This document shows positions 7,919 through 15,702 of a DNA stretch of 64,000 bases, piece by piece. Position 1 is the stretch's first letter. Every line of letters starts with the position of its first letter. A program made the translations under genes and the position numbers. The stretch comes from Siccirubricoccus phaeus (GTDB taxonomy: Bacteria; Pseudomonadota; Alphaproteobacteria; Acetobacterales; Acetobacteraceae): assembly GCF_008360935.1 (NCBI RefSeq), contig NZ_SRXO01000012.1, positions 124,001-188,000 on the forward strand, read 5' to 3'. The notes below the pieces were generated by a model. That model saw only the letters and a program-made list of their open reading frames with translations, did no database searches and was not told the origin of the DNA.

Positions 7919-9442
7919 TCAGTACCCGCTGCCGGTGCCATGCGCCTGGTCGAGGTCGCCGAACCGGGTGAATTCCGCCTCGAAGAACAGGGGGATGGTG
8001 CCGGTCGGGCCGTGCCGCTGCTTGGCGATGATGAGGTCGGCGCGATTGTGCACCGCCTCCATGCGCTGCTGCCATTGGTTGAGCGCGTCCTGGAATTTCT
8101 CCTCCGAGTCGAAGCCCATCTGCTTCGGGGCGCGCTGCGCTTCGTAATACTCGTCGCGATAGACGAACATGACCATGTCGGCGTCCTGCTCGATGGAGCC
8201 GGATTCGCGGAGGTCCGAAAGCTGCGGCCGCTTGTCCTCCCGCTGCTCCACCTGGCGGGAGAGCTGGGAAAGGGCGAGGACCGGCACCGAAAGCTCCTTC
8301 GCGATCGCCTTCAGCCCCTGGGTGATCATGGAGATTTCCAGCACGCGGGATTCCGGGCGGGTGCCGGCGGCGGGGCGCATGAGCTGGAGATAGTCCACCA
8401 CCACCAATTCCAGTCCGCGCGTGCGCTTCAGCCGGCGGCAGCGGGTGCGGAGCGCGGAGATGGTGATGGCCGGCGTGTCGTCGATGACCAGGGGCAGGGT
8501 GGAAAGCTCCCGGCTCACCTCCACGAAGCGGTCGAAATCGCGCTGGCTGATGTCGCCGCGGCGGATCTTGTCGCCGGAGATGCGCGACGCCTCCGAGAGC
8601 AGGCGGGTGGCGAGCTGGTCGGCGCTCATTTCCAGCGAGAAGAGGGCGACGGCGCCGCGGGGCTGTACCCCCTCCCCCTTCTCGGCGGCCTCCCGCACCA
8701 GCGCCTGGGCGGCGCCGAAGGCGATCTTGGTGGCGAGCGCCGTCTTGCCCATGCCCGGCCGGCCGGCCAGGATCAGCAGGTCCGAGGAATGCAGGCCGCC
8801 GGTCTTCGCATCCAGGTCGCGCAGGCCGGAGGAGAGGCCGGAAACGCCGCCCGGGGTGGAGAAGGCGCGCTCCGCCATCAGCACCGCTTCGGTCAGCGCC
8901 TTCTCGAAGGTGACGAAGCCGCCCTCGGAGCCGCCATCCTTGGCGAGGTCGAAAAGCCGCTGCTCGGCGGCCTCGAGCTGCGCCTTGGCGTCCAGCTCCG
9001 GCTCCCCGCCAAAGGCGCGGTTCACCACCTCCTCGCCGACATCCACCAATTGCCGGCGCAGCCAGCAATCATGGATGATGCGGCCATATTCGCCGGCATT
9101 GATGATGCCGATCATGGCGGAGAGGAGCTGCGCCAGATAGGCGGGGCCGCCCACCTCGTCCAGCAGGCCGGAATGCTCGAATTCCGGCCGCAGGGTCACG
9201 ACGTCGGCGAGCTGCCCGGCCTCGATCCGGCGCTGGATGGCGCGGAAGATGCGGCCATGCACCGGGTCGGCGAAATGCTCCGGGGCGAGGAATTCGGAGA
9301 CCCGCTCATAGGCCTTGTTGTTGGCCAGCAGCGCACCCAGCAGCGCCTGCTCCGCCTGGTAATTGTGCGGCGGCACGCGCTGGGAGAGGCCAAGCAGGCC
9401 CCCGCCATCGGCGAAGGGGGCGGGCGAGTCGATGGTGTTCAT
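7919..9442 (-). CDS. dnaB: replicative DNA helicase DnaB
   Basis: Hexameric helicase that unwinds DNA ahead of the replisome, 507 residues. The N-terminal DnaB domain (about 25–130, with HNYQAEQALLGALL) is followed by a linker and the RecA-like domain. Walker A GRPGMGKTA is near 227–235, Walker B LVVVDYLQLM follows, and the SQLSRQVEQR and SDLRESGSIEQDAD motifs are present. No intein interrupts the P-loop. The gene is monocistronic, with a weak ribosome site. Confidence 0.96.
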   Translation of the reverse strand: MNTIDSPAPFADGGGLLGLSQRVPPHNYQAEQALLGALLANNKAYERVSEFLAPEHFADPVHGRIFRAIQRRIEAGQLADVVTLRPEFEHSGLLDEVGGPAYLAQLLSAMIGIINAGEYGRIIHDCWLRRQLVDVGEEVVNRAFGGEPELDAKAQLEAAEQRLFDLAKDGGSEGGFVTFEKALTEAVLMAERAFSTPGGVSGLSSGLRDLDAKTGGLHSSDLLILAGRPGMGKTALATKIAFGAAQALVREAAEKGEGVQPRGAVALFSLEMSADQLATRLLSEASRISGDKIRRGDISQRDFDRFVEVSRELSTLPLVIDDTPAITISALRTRCRRLKRTRGLELVVVDYLQLMRPAAGTRPESRVLEISMITQGLKAIAKELSVPVLALSQLSRQVEQREDKRPQLSDLRESGSIEQDADMVMFVYRDEYYEAQRAPKQMGFDSEEKFQDALNQWQQRMEAVHNRADLIIAKQRHGPTGTIPLFFEAEFTRFGDLDQAHGTGSGY

Positions 9443-9669
9443 CCGGGGAGTCTAGCGCAGCCGGGGGGCTGTGAATTGCGGGGATGGCTGTGGATCACGG
9501 GGACGGCCGCGCCAGGGCCGGCCGGCGTGGCGCGAGGGCAACGCGGCGGGAACGCCGCTCCGCCTCGCCATGCTGACGCCGCATTCAGCGCGGTCGGCGA
9601 AGCTGGCCGCCCCGATGGCCTTGCATTCAGTTTCCATATTGCAATTATCGGGCGGCCCGGAGGGATGGC

Positions 9670-11052
9670 GTGCCCAGGCGTCTCGAATTGCTGCGGTTCG
9701 AATTGCTGCTCTGGCCTTCGATCCTGCTCTGCGCCGCCCTTGCCCTCGCCGGGGCCGGTGCGGCGCGGGCCGCCGACATCGCCGCCACGGCGCAGCCGGA
9801 TGGCAGCGCGATGGTCACGCTGGCCGGCAGGATCGAGCCGGACGATGCCGCCAAATTCCGCTCGGCCACCCTGGGCGTCTCCCATGCCGTCATCGTCCTG
9901 AACAGCGATGGCGGCAGCGCCTATGACGGCATCGAGATCGGCCGGACCATCCGCCAGCGGGGCTATGCGACGGCGATACTCGAGGGGACGCGCTGCGCCT
10001 CGGCCTGCGCCCTGGCCTGGCTCGGCGGCACGCCGCGCTATATCGGCGCCACGGCGTCGGTCGGCTTCCATGCCGCCTACACGCTCCAGGCCGGCCGGGC
10101 CTCGACCTCGAGCGCGGGCAATGCGCTGGTCGGCGCCTATCTCCACGAGCTTGGCCTGTCGGACCGGGCCATCGTCTACCTGACCCGGGAGCGCCCGAGC
10201 CGGATGGGCTGGCTCACCCGGAACCAGGCCGAGCGCTACGGCATCGACACGGTCTCCCTGCCGCCCGGGCCATTGCCGCCCGAGCTGCGCGCCGGCCTCG
10301 CCCCGGCGGCCGGGCCGCTGCGCCGCCCCGTCCCGCCGCCGGTCCAGCCGGCAGCCTCCGCCCCGCCCCGGCTGCGGCCGGAGGGCAGGCGGTTCCTGCC
10401 GCCGGAGGGGCAGCGATACCGCGATTCCCTGGCCCTGCGGGGGCGCCGGATTCCGCTGCCGCCCGGCGAGTGGGCGGAAATCGGCCGCTACGCCTGGTCG
10501 GGGCCAGGTTTCCGCTATGAGGACCTGGCGCTGGTCCGGCTGCGCGAGACCGGCGTGACGGCCCTGGTCATCGTCCGAACCAGCGATTCCGAGGGCGGGT
10601 ACTTCGTCGGAGCCTGGGGCAACAGCCCGATCTGCAGCAGGACGGATGGCTATGCCGCGGCGGCCAGGCGCCATGGCGCCGCGGTGCAGGAATGCGCCCT
10701 GCTGACCCATGCCGTCCATGCCGATGAGACCAGCACGAGCGAGGTATGGCGGACCTACCTCGCGCTCCGGGCGAATGACGGCGACCACTATCCGACCACC
10801 TTCATCGCCGCCGCCTACCGCTTCGCCCGGGATGCCAGGGCGACGACGCTCACCTATTATTTCGGCGTCGAGGAGCACGGCTTCCCCGCGGCGGCGGGGA
10901 GCTGGGCGACGAGCCCCTGGCACCCGGCGCAGCTAAGCCCCGAAAGGGCCGCCCTCGTCACCCGCTACAGATATTGGCTGGAGGAAAACTTCGATTCCGT
11001 CCAGCAGGGCGTCCAGGGCAACCGCCCCACGGCGCTGACCTCGCCGCCGTAA
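9670..11052 (+). CDS. secreted ClpP-like serine protease with uncharacterised C-terminal domain
   Basis: A 460-residue exported protein. GTG 9670 follows GGAGGG by 5 nt. Residues 1–35 form a signal peptide ending ARA-ADI. Residues 36–200 have the crotonase/ClpP fold pattern: IVLNSDGGSAYDGIEIG (75–91), nucleophile S111 in CASAC, H134 in GFHAAY, and a possible third residue D193 in GIDTV. The Ser–His spacing of 23 resembles ClpP. A proline-rich linker (about 200–250) leads to a domain of roughly 200 residues that I do not recognise, rich in Tyr/Trp. Membrane-anchored NfeD-type proteases differ in architecture. Substrate is unknown. Confidence 0.75.
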   Translation: MPRRLELLRFELLLWPSILLCAALALAGAGAARAADIAATAQPDGSAMVTLAGRIEPDDAAKFRSATLGVSHAVIVLNSDGGSAYDGIEIGRTIRQRGYATAILEGTRCASACALAWLGGTPRYIGATASVGFHAAYTLQAGRASTSSAGNALVGAYLHELGLSDRAIVYLTRERPSRMGWLTRNQAERYGIDTVSLPPGPLPPELRAGLAPAAGPLRRPVPPPVQPAASAPPRLRPEGRRFLPPEGQRYRDSLALRGRRIPLPPGEWAEIGRYAWSGPGFRYEDLALVRLRETGVTALVIVRTSDSEGGYFVGAWGNSPICSRTDGYAAAARRHGAAVQECALLTHAVHADETSTSEVWRTYLALRANDGDHYPTTFIAAAYRFARDARATTLTYYFGVEEHGFPAAAGSWATSPWHPAQLSPERAALVTRYRYWLEENFDSVQQGVQGNRPTALTSPP

Positions 11053-11065
11053 GGCCGTTCTCCCG

Positions 11066-12340
11066 TCACGCCGCCACCGCCGTCCGCGCCGTGCTGCCAT
11101 TGCCCCAGGCGATCTCCCCCACGGTATCGCAGGCGGTGCAGACCGGGGCCCAGCTCGCATGCTCCGCGCCGCAATGGCCGCAGCGCCAGCGCGGCTCGGG
11201 CGGGGCCTTGGCGGCCTCGCGCAGCCAGCGGCCCTGGGCGGCGCGGGCCTCGGCGGTTTCGCCCTGCTCCGCCTCCTCCAGCTCCGCCAGCAGCAGGAAA
11301 GCCCGGCGATCCGCCTCGCCGGAGGCCACCAGCGCCTCCAGCGCGGCGCGCGCCCGGCCGGTCAGCCCGGCGGCCAGGGCGGTGCGGGCCAGCAGCAGCC
11401 GGCTCTCCGCCGCCTCCGGGTTGCGGCGGATCAGCCCTTCCGCCGCCTTCACCTGCATCAATGTGTCCGGCTCGGCCGCCAGATAGGGCCCCGCCAGATC
11501 CGGGTGCGGCCTCGCCAGCCAGGCCTCCTCCAGCACCCCTCGGGCGCGGCGCGGGCTGCCCGCCGCCTCCAGCCTGCGTGCATGCGCCAGCGCCGCCGGG
11601 GCAAAGCCGTGATCCGCCTCGAAGGCCTGGCGCTCCAGCTCGGCGGCCTTCGCCGGATCCGTCTCCTGCGCCGCGGCGGCGAGCGCCAGGGCGGCGCGCG
11701 GCGCGTCCGGCGGCGAGAGGGCCAGCGCCTCCCGCCAATCCCGCGTGCGCAGCGCCAGCTCGGCGCGTTCCTGGCGCAGCCAGGCGGCGCCGGGATGCAC
11801 CGCCTCGGCCTCCTTCGCCAGGGCATGGGCGGCGTCCCAGTCGCCCTCCTGCATCGCCTGGCGCAGCAGGCCGCGCAGCCCGAGGAAGCGGGCATCCTCC
11901 CGCCCCGCCAGCGCGCGGAACAGCTCGCCGGCGGCGGCCTCGCGCCCGGCCAGGCGCTCCGCCTCCGCGGCCAGCAGCAGGGTCTGCGGCGTGTCGCCCA
12001 GCAGGTGCCGGGCGCGGCGGGATTCCAGCCGCGCCGCCTCTGCCGTGCCGGCGGCCAGCGCCACCAGCACGCGGGTCACGGCGGCATCGCCCTCCGCCCG
12101 CCGGCGGGCGGCGCGGCGGGCGCGCAGCCGCCCGGGCAGCCGGCGCAGCGCGCCGATGCCGTTCAGCAGCAGGTGCAGCACCACGAAGCCCAGCAGCAGG
12201 GCCAGCAGGGCGACGGGGAAGCTGGTGCCGATCCAGGCATCGCCCACCTGGATCTCCACCGTGCCGCCCACCCCGGCCAGCCAGAGGGCCAGGGCGACGG
12301 CGGCGCCCAGCAGGGCGAGGACGAAAAGCGCGCGGCGCAT
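11066..12340 (-). CDS. hemY: HemY-like inner-membrane TPR protein with C-terminal zinc ribbon
   Basis: A 424-residue protein of the HemY_N family, linked by neighbourhood to tetrapyrrole synthesis but of uncertain biochemical role. Two membrane helices (about 4–22 and 42–62) are followed by an Ala/Glu-rich helical repeat region of TPR type (about 90–370). The C-terminus carries four cysteines, C387-x2-C390 and C401-x2-C404, resembling the rubredoxin-like knuckle of LapB/YciM. It lies 4 nt after mic60 in the hemD–mic60–hemY operon. Confidence 0.82.
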   Translation of the reverse strand: MRRALFVLALLGAAVALALWLAGVGGTVEIQVGDAWIGTSFPVALLALLLGFVVLHLLLNGIGALRRLPGRLRARRAARRRAEGDAAVTRVLVALAAGTAEAARLESRRARHLLGDTPQTLLLAAEAERLAGREAAAGELFRALAGREDARFLGLRGLLRQAMQEGDWDAAHALAKEAEAVHPGAAWLRQERAELALRTRDWREALALSPPDAPRAALALAAAAQETDPAKAAELERQAFEADHGFAPAALAHARRLEAAGSPRRARGVLEEAWLARPHPDLAGPYLAAEPDTLMQVKAAEGLIRRNPEAAESRLLLARTALAAGLTGRARAALEALVASGEADRRAFLLLAELEEAEQGETAEARAAQGRWLREAAKAPPEPRWRCGHCGAEHASWAPVCTACDTVGEIAWGNGSTARTAVAA

Positions 12341-12344
12341 CGCC

Positions 12345-13514
12345 TCAGCCCGCCGCGAGCTGGCGCAGCGCGGCGCGGGCGGCGAGCAAAGCGCGCGCCT
12401 GCTCCGCCCAGCCCTGCATGGCGGCGCGGGCGGGGGGCGGCAGCTTCTCGATATGCGTCAGGCTCATCTCCACATCCCCGGCTTCCAGCGCGCGGCGGGC
12501 GCGCTCGATCTCGGCTTCCGCCGCATCCCCCCAGACCACCTGCTCGCCGCGGCGGATGGTGACGAGGCCGCCAAGCCGCGCCAGGGCGCTATCCACCACG
12601 CCGGCGCGGCTGCCATCCGGCTGCATGGCGGCGTCGGAGGCGGCGCGGGCGGCCTTGGCCGCTTCCTCGAAGGAGAGGCGCAGCCCCGCCTCGGTGGGCG
12701 GCGGGGCGTTGGCGAAGCGGGTCAGCGCCGCCGGCGCCTCGCCGATGCGGGCCAGGGCCGGGCCCAAAGGCTGGCCGGAGATCAGGCTGGACCGCAGCGC
12801 ATCCACTGCGGCGAGGCGGGCGGTGCGACCCTCGATGGCGGCGAGGCGCTGCTGCGCCGCCTCCAGCGCCGCGATGCGCTGGCCAAGCTGCGCCTCCAGC
12901 GCAGCCAGCTTCTGCTGCGCCGCGGCCTCGACGGCGGCGACGCGCTGGCCCAGCATCTCGCGCGTCTCGGCGGAGCGCTGCGCCTGGTCGGCGGCCTGGG
13001 CATCCAGCCTGCCGGCCAGGGTCTCCAGCGCCTGGCGGCTGGCGAGGCCGGCGGGGTCCACCACCGGGCGGCTTTCCAGCGCGCCCAGCCGGCGGTCGAG
13101 CGCCGTGCCGCGCTCCGTCGCCGCGCGGTCGGCGGCGGCCAGCCGCTCGGTCAGGGCGACCACCTGGGATTCCAGCGGCCGCAGATCGGGCGGCGGCGGG
13201 CGGCCTTCCAGCGCGCGGGTCCGCGCCTCCAGCGCCTGGTATTGCTGCACCCGGCCGTCGAGCCCGGCGACGTCGCCGCGCAGCGCCTCCAGCCTTTCCT
13301 CCGCCCGGGCCAGGCGCTCCGCCTCGTCGCTGCCCTCCGGCAGGATGCGCGGGGTGACCAGCAGCCACCACAGCGCCAGCAGCAGCACCACCCCGCCCAC
13401 GCCGATGAGCAGCGCCGCCGGGTCCAGCCGCCAGGGCGCCGGCGGGGCGATGGGCGAATTGCGCGGCGGCGGGGCTTCCGGCGGGGCCTGGGTCTGGTCG
13501 GAATTGTCGCTCAT
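12345..13514 (-). CDS. Mic60/mitofilin-like inner-membrane protein
   Basis: Alphaproteobacterial homologue of mitochondrial Mic60, which shapes membrane invaginations. The 389 residues comprise a proline-rich cytoplasmic tail (1–30), one membrane helix (33–53), a long coiled-coil region (about 60–240, heptad-like EERLEALRGDV and AAVEAAAQQKLAALEAQL) and a C-terminal mitofilin domain (about 260–389). Known alphaproteobacterial Mic60 genes also lie next to hem genes, which supports the call. It starts 7 nt after hemD. Confidence 0.82.
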   Translation of the reverse strand: MSDNSDQTQAPPEAPPPRNSPIAPPAPWRLDPAALLIGVGGVVLLLALWWLLVTPRILPEGSDEAERLARAEERLEALRGDVAGLDGRVQQYQALEARTRALEGRPPPPDLRPLESQVVALTERLAAADRAATERGTALDRRLGALESRPVVDPAGLASRQALETLAGRLDAQAADQAQRSAETREMLGQRVAAVEAAAQQKLAALEAQLGQRIAALEAAQQRLAAIEGRTARLAAVDALRSSLISGQPLGPALARIGEAPAALTRFANAPPPTEAGLRLSFEEAAKAARAASDAAMQPDGSRAGVVDSALARLGGLVTIRRGEQVVWGDAAEAEIERARRALEAGDVEMSLTHIEKLPPPARAAMQGWAEQARALLAARAALRQLAAG

Positions 13515-13521
13515 GGTTCGC

Positions 13522-14253
13522 CTAGCTGGGGTCGAGCAGTTGCAGAAGCGAGTCCTGGTCCGGCCGCGCGGCGACCTTCAGGGACTGCCAGGTGAAAGGC
13601 GCCAGGGCGGCGCGGGCAGCCTCCGCCACCCTGGGGCTGATGGCCAGCGCCGCCATGGACGCGGCGCGTTCGCCCAGCCCGGCCTGACGCAGCAGGGCGA
13701 TGGCGGCCGCGGCCGAGCGCGGGGAGAAGAACAGCGCTGCCGCCACCTGGTTGTCGGCGAGCGCCGCCCGGGCCGGGGCCGGCAGGGCGGCGGCTGGGGC
13801 GGCGGCATAGGCGATGCGGCGCAGCACGCGGAAGCCGGCGGCGCGGAGGGCGGCGGCGAGGTCCTGCCCATAGCCGGCGCCGACCGCCAGCAGCAGCGGC
13901 CCCGCTTTGGGGTCCAGCCGGGCGGTGGCGAGGCGGGCCAGGGCGGCGGCATCGCCCTCCGCCGCCGCCACCTTCACGAAACCGTGGGCGCGGGCCTCCG
14001 CAGCCGTCGCCTCCCCGACCGCCAGCACCGGCAGGCTGCGGGGCAGGGTGGCGGGCAGGCAGCGGGCGGCGGCGCGGCTGGTGAGCAGCAGGGCCTGCGC
14101 CCCCCGGGGCGAGATGAAGGGGCGCGGTGCCAGCAGCAGCGCCGGGGCTTCCAGCGGCTGCCAGCCCAGGGCGGCAACGCGCGCGGCGGTCTCCGCCGCG
14201 CCCGGCTCCGGCCGGGTGATCAGCACGGCGGGGGCGGGGTGGCCTTCGCGCAT
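13522..14253 (-). CDS. hemD: uroporphyrinogen-III synthase
   Basis: Closes hydroxymethylbilane to uroporphyrinogen III in haem and cobalamin synthesis. The 243 residues match the poorly conserved HemD family: [21 protein letters not shown] at the N-terminus (read in two parts), [29 protein letters not shown] and the C-terminal [17 protein letters not shown] 14253 gives the standard length. It is the first gene of the hemD–mic60–hemY operon, divergent from tsaD across 232 nt, as often seen in alphaproteobacteria. Confidence 0.87.
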   Translation of the reverse strand: MREGHPAPAVLITRPEPGAAETAARVAALGWQPLEAPALLLAPRPFISPRGAQALLLTSRAAARCLPATLPRSLPVLAVGEATAAEARAHGFVKVAAAEGDAAALARLATARLDPKAGPLLLAVGAGYGQDLAAALRAAGFRVLRRIAYAAAPAAALPAPARAALADNQVAAALFFSPRSAAAAIALLRQAGLGERAASMAALAISPRVAEAARAALAPFTWQSLKVAARPDQDSLLQLLDPS

Positions 14254-14485
14254 GCCGCGGCTTATAGGGCGGGCCGCCGGGCTTGGGCACCCTCGCCCGG
14301 CATCAGAGCCGGTTGAGACGGCTGGCGGCGGCGGATCCGCGCGGGAAAAAATTCGTCCCGGGGCCGGCCGGAGAAGGCGCCGATGGCATCGGCAGTCCTT
14401 CCGGCCCCTCGGGGCGGCGCGGGGTGCTGCGGCCGGCCGTGGCAGCGGCGCCTCACCCTTGCCCTCACCTTTGCAAGGATGCCGG

Positions 14486-15526
14486 ATGCAGAGCAGCGCC
14501 GCGGTGCTGGGGCTGGAATCGAGCTGCGACGAGACCGCGGCGGCGGTGCTGCGCGCCGACGGCACCATCCTGGCCGAGGCGGTGCTGAGCCAGCTCCGCG
14601 AGCACGCCCCCTTCGGCGGGGTGGTGCCGGAGATCGCCGCCCGCGCGCATCTGGAACATCTGCCGGGGCTGATCGCCCGGGTCATGGCGGAGGCGGGTCT
14701 CGGCTATGCCGAGCTGGCGGGGGTGGCGGCGACCTCCGGCCCCGGGCTGATCGGCGGGCTGATCGTCGGCGCCTCGCTGGGCAAGGGGATCGCGCTGGCG
14801 CACCGCCTGCCCTTTGTCGCGGTGAACCACCTGGAGGCGCATGCCCTGACCGCGACCCTGCCGGGGCTGGTGCCGGGCGGGACGCGGTTTCCCTATCTGC
14901 TGCTGCTGATCTCCGGCGGGCATTGCCAATGCGTGGCGGTGGAGGGGGTGGGGCGCTATCGCCGCCTGGGCACCACGCTGGACGATGCGGTGGGCGAGGC
15001 CTTCGACAAGGCGGCGAAGCTGCTGGGCCTGCCCTGGCCGGGCGGGCCGGCGCTGGAAAGGCTGGCGGCGCGGGGGGATGCGGCGCGCTTCCCGCTGCCG
15101 CGGCCGCTGCTGGGGCGGGCGGGCTGCGATTTCTCCTTCAGCGGGCTGAAGACGGCGGTGGCGAATGCCCTGGCCCGGCTGCCGGGGTCGCCATCGGAGC
15201 AGGACAAGGCGGATTTGGCCGCGGGGTTTCAGGCCGCGGCGGCCGCGGTGCTGGCGGACCGGGCCGGGCATGCGCTGGCGATGCTGCCGGGCGCGACGGC
15301 GCTGGTGGTGGCGGGCGGCGTCGCGGCGAATGCGGCGGTGCGGGGGGCGCTGGAGGCCAAGGCGGCGAAGCACGGGCTGCCCCTGGTGGCGCCGCCGGTG
15401 CGGCTGTGCACGGACAATGCGGTGATGGTGGCCTGGGCCGGGGTGGAAAGGCTGCGGCGGGGGCTGGTGGATGCGCTGGGGCACGCGCCGCGGCCGCGAT
15501 GGCCGCTGGAGGAGTTGGCGGGTTGA
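14486..15526 (+). CDS. tsaD: tRNA N6-adenosine threonylcarbamoyltransferase TsaD
   Basis: Transfers threonylcarbamoyl to A37 of ANN-decoding tRNAs, working with TsaB and TsaE. The protein has 346 residues. ASKHA-fold motifs are visible: [14 protein letters not shown] at 8–21, [10 protein letters not shown] near 44–53, metal-binding H115 and H119 in [14 protein letters not shown], and a C-terminal [17 protein letters not shown] lies 6 nt before ATG 14486. Its stop overlaps the first hairpin of the composite repeat at 15523. Confidence 0.95.
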   Translation: MQSSAAVLGLESSCDETAAAVLRADGTILAEAVLSQLREHAPFGGVVPEIAARAHLEHLPGLIARVMAEAGLGYAELAGVAATSGPGLIGGLIVGASLGKGIALAHRLPFVAVNHLEAHALTATLPGLVPGGTRFPYLLLLISGGHCQCVAVEGVGRYRRLGTTLDDAVGEAFDKAAKLLGLPWPGGPALERLAARGDAARFPLPRPLLGRAGCDFSFSGLKTAVANALARLPGSPSEQDKADLAAGFQAAAAAVLADRAGHALAMLPGATALVVAGGVAANAAVRGALEAKAAKHGLPLVAPPVRLCTDNAVMVAWAGVERLRRGLVDALGHAPRPRWPLEELAG

Positions 15527-15674
15527 GGGGGACGCTGTCCCCCTCAAACTCCCCCTGCCAAGGGCCGAAGGGCCCTTGGAACCCTTGAGTTTTGCGGTTG
15601 AACCGTCGGGGCTGAAATTCGTGCCTTCCAAAGGCCCTTCGGCCTTTGGCGGGATCGGACGCACCGCGTCCGAT
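15523..15674. repeat. composite palindromic element (family A), copy 1, between convergent tsaD and pheT
   Basis: Four hairpins lie in a row. The first is TTGAGGGGGAC-GCT-GTCCCCCTCAA (15523–15547, including the tsaD stop). The second has 9-nt arms CCAAGGGCC/GGCCCTTGG with loop GAAG (15558–15579). The third has arms CCAAAGGCC/GGCCTTTGG with loop CTTC (15628–15649). The fourth is ATCGGACGC-ACC-GCGTCCGAT (15654–15674). The second and third are inverted copies 70 nt apart. The stems could terminate both convergent genes. Confidence 0.8.
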
Positions 15675-15702
15675 GCTCGAGAGCGGCAGCGCCCCTCTCG
15701 AT

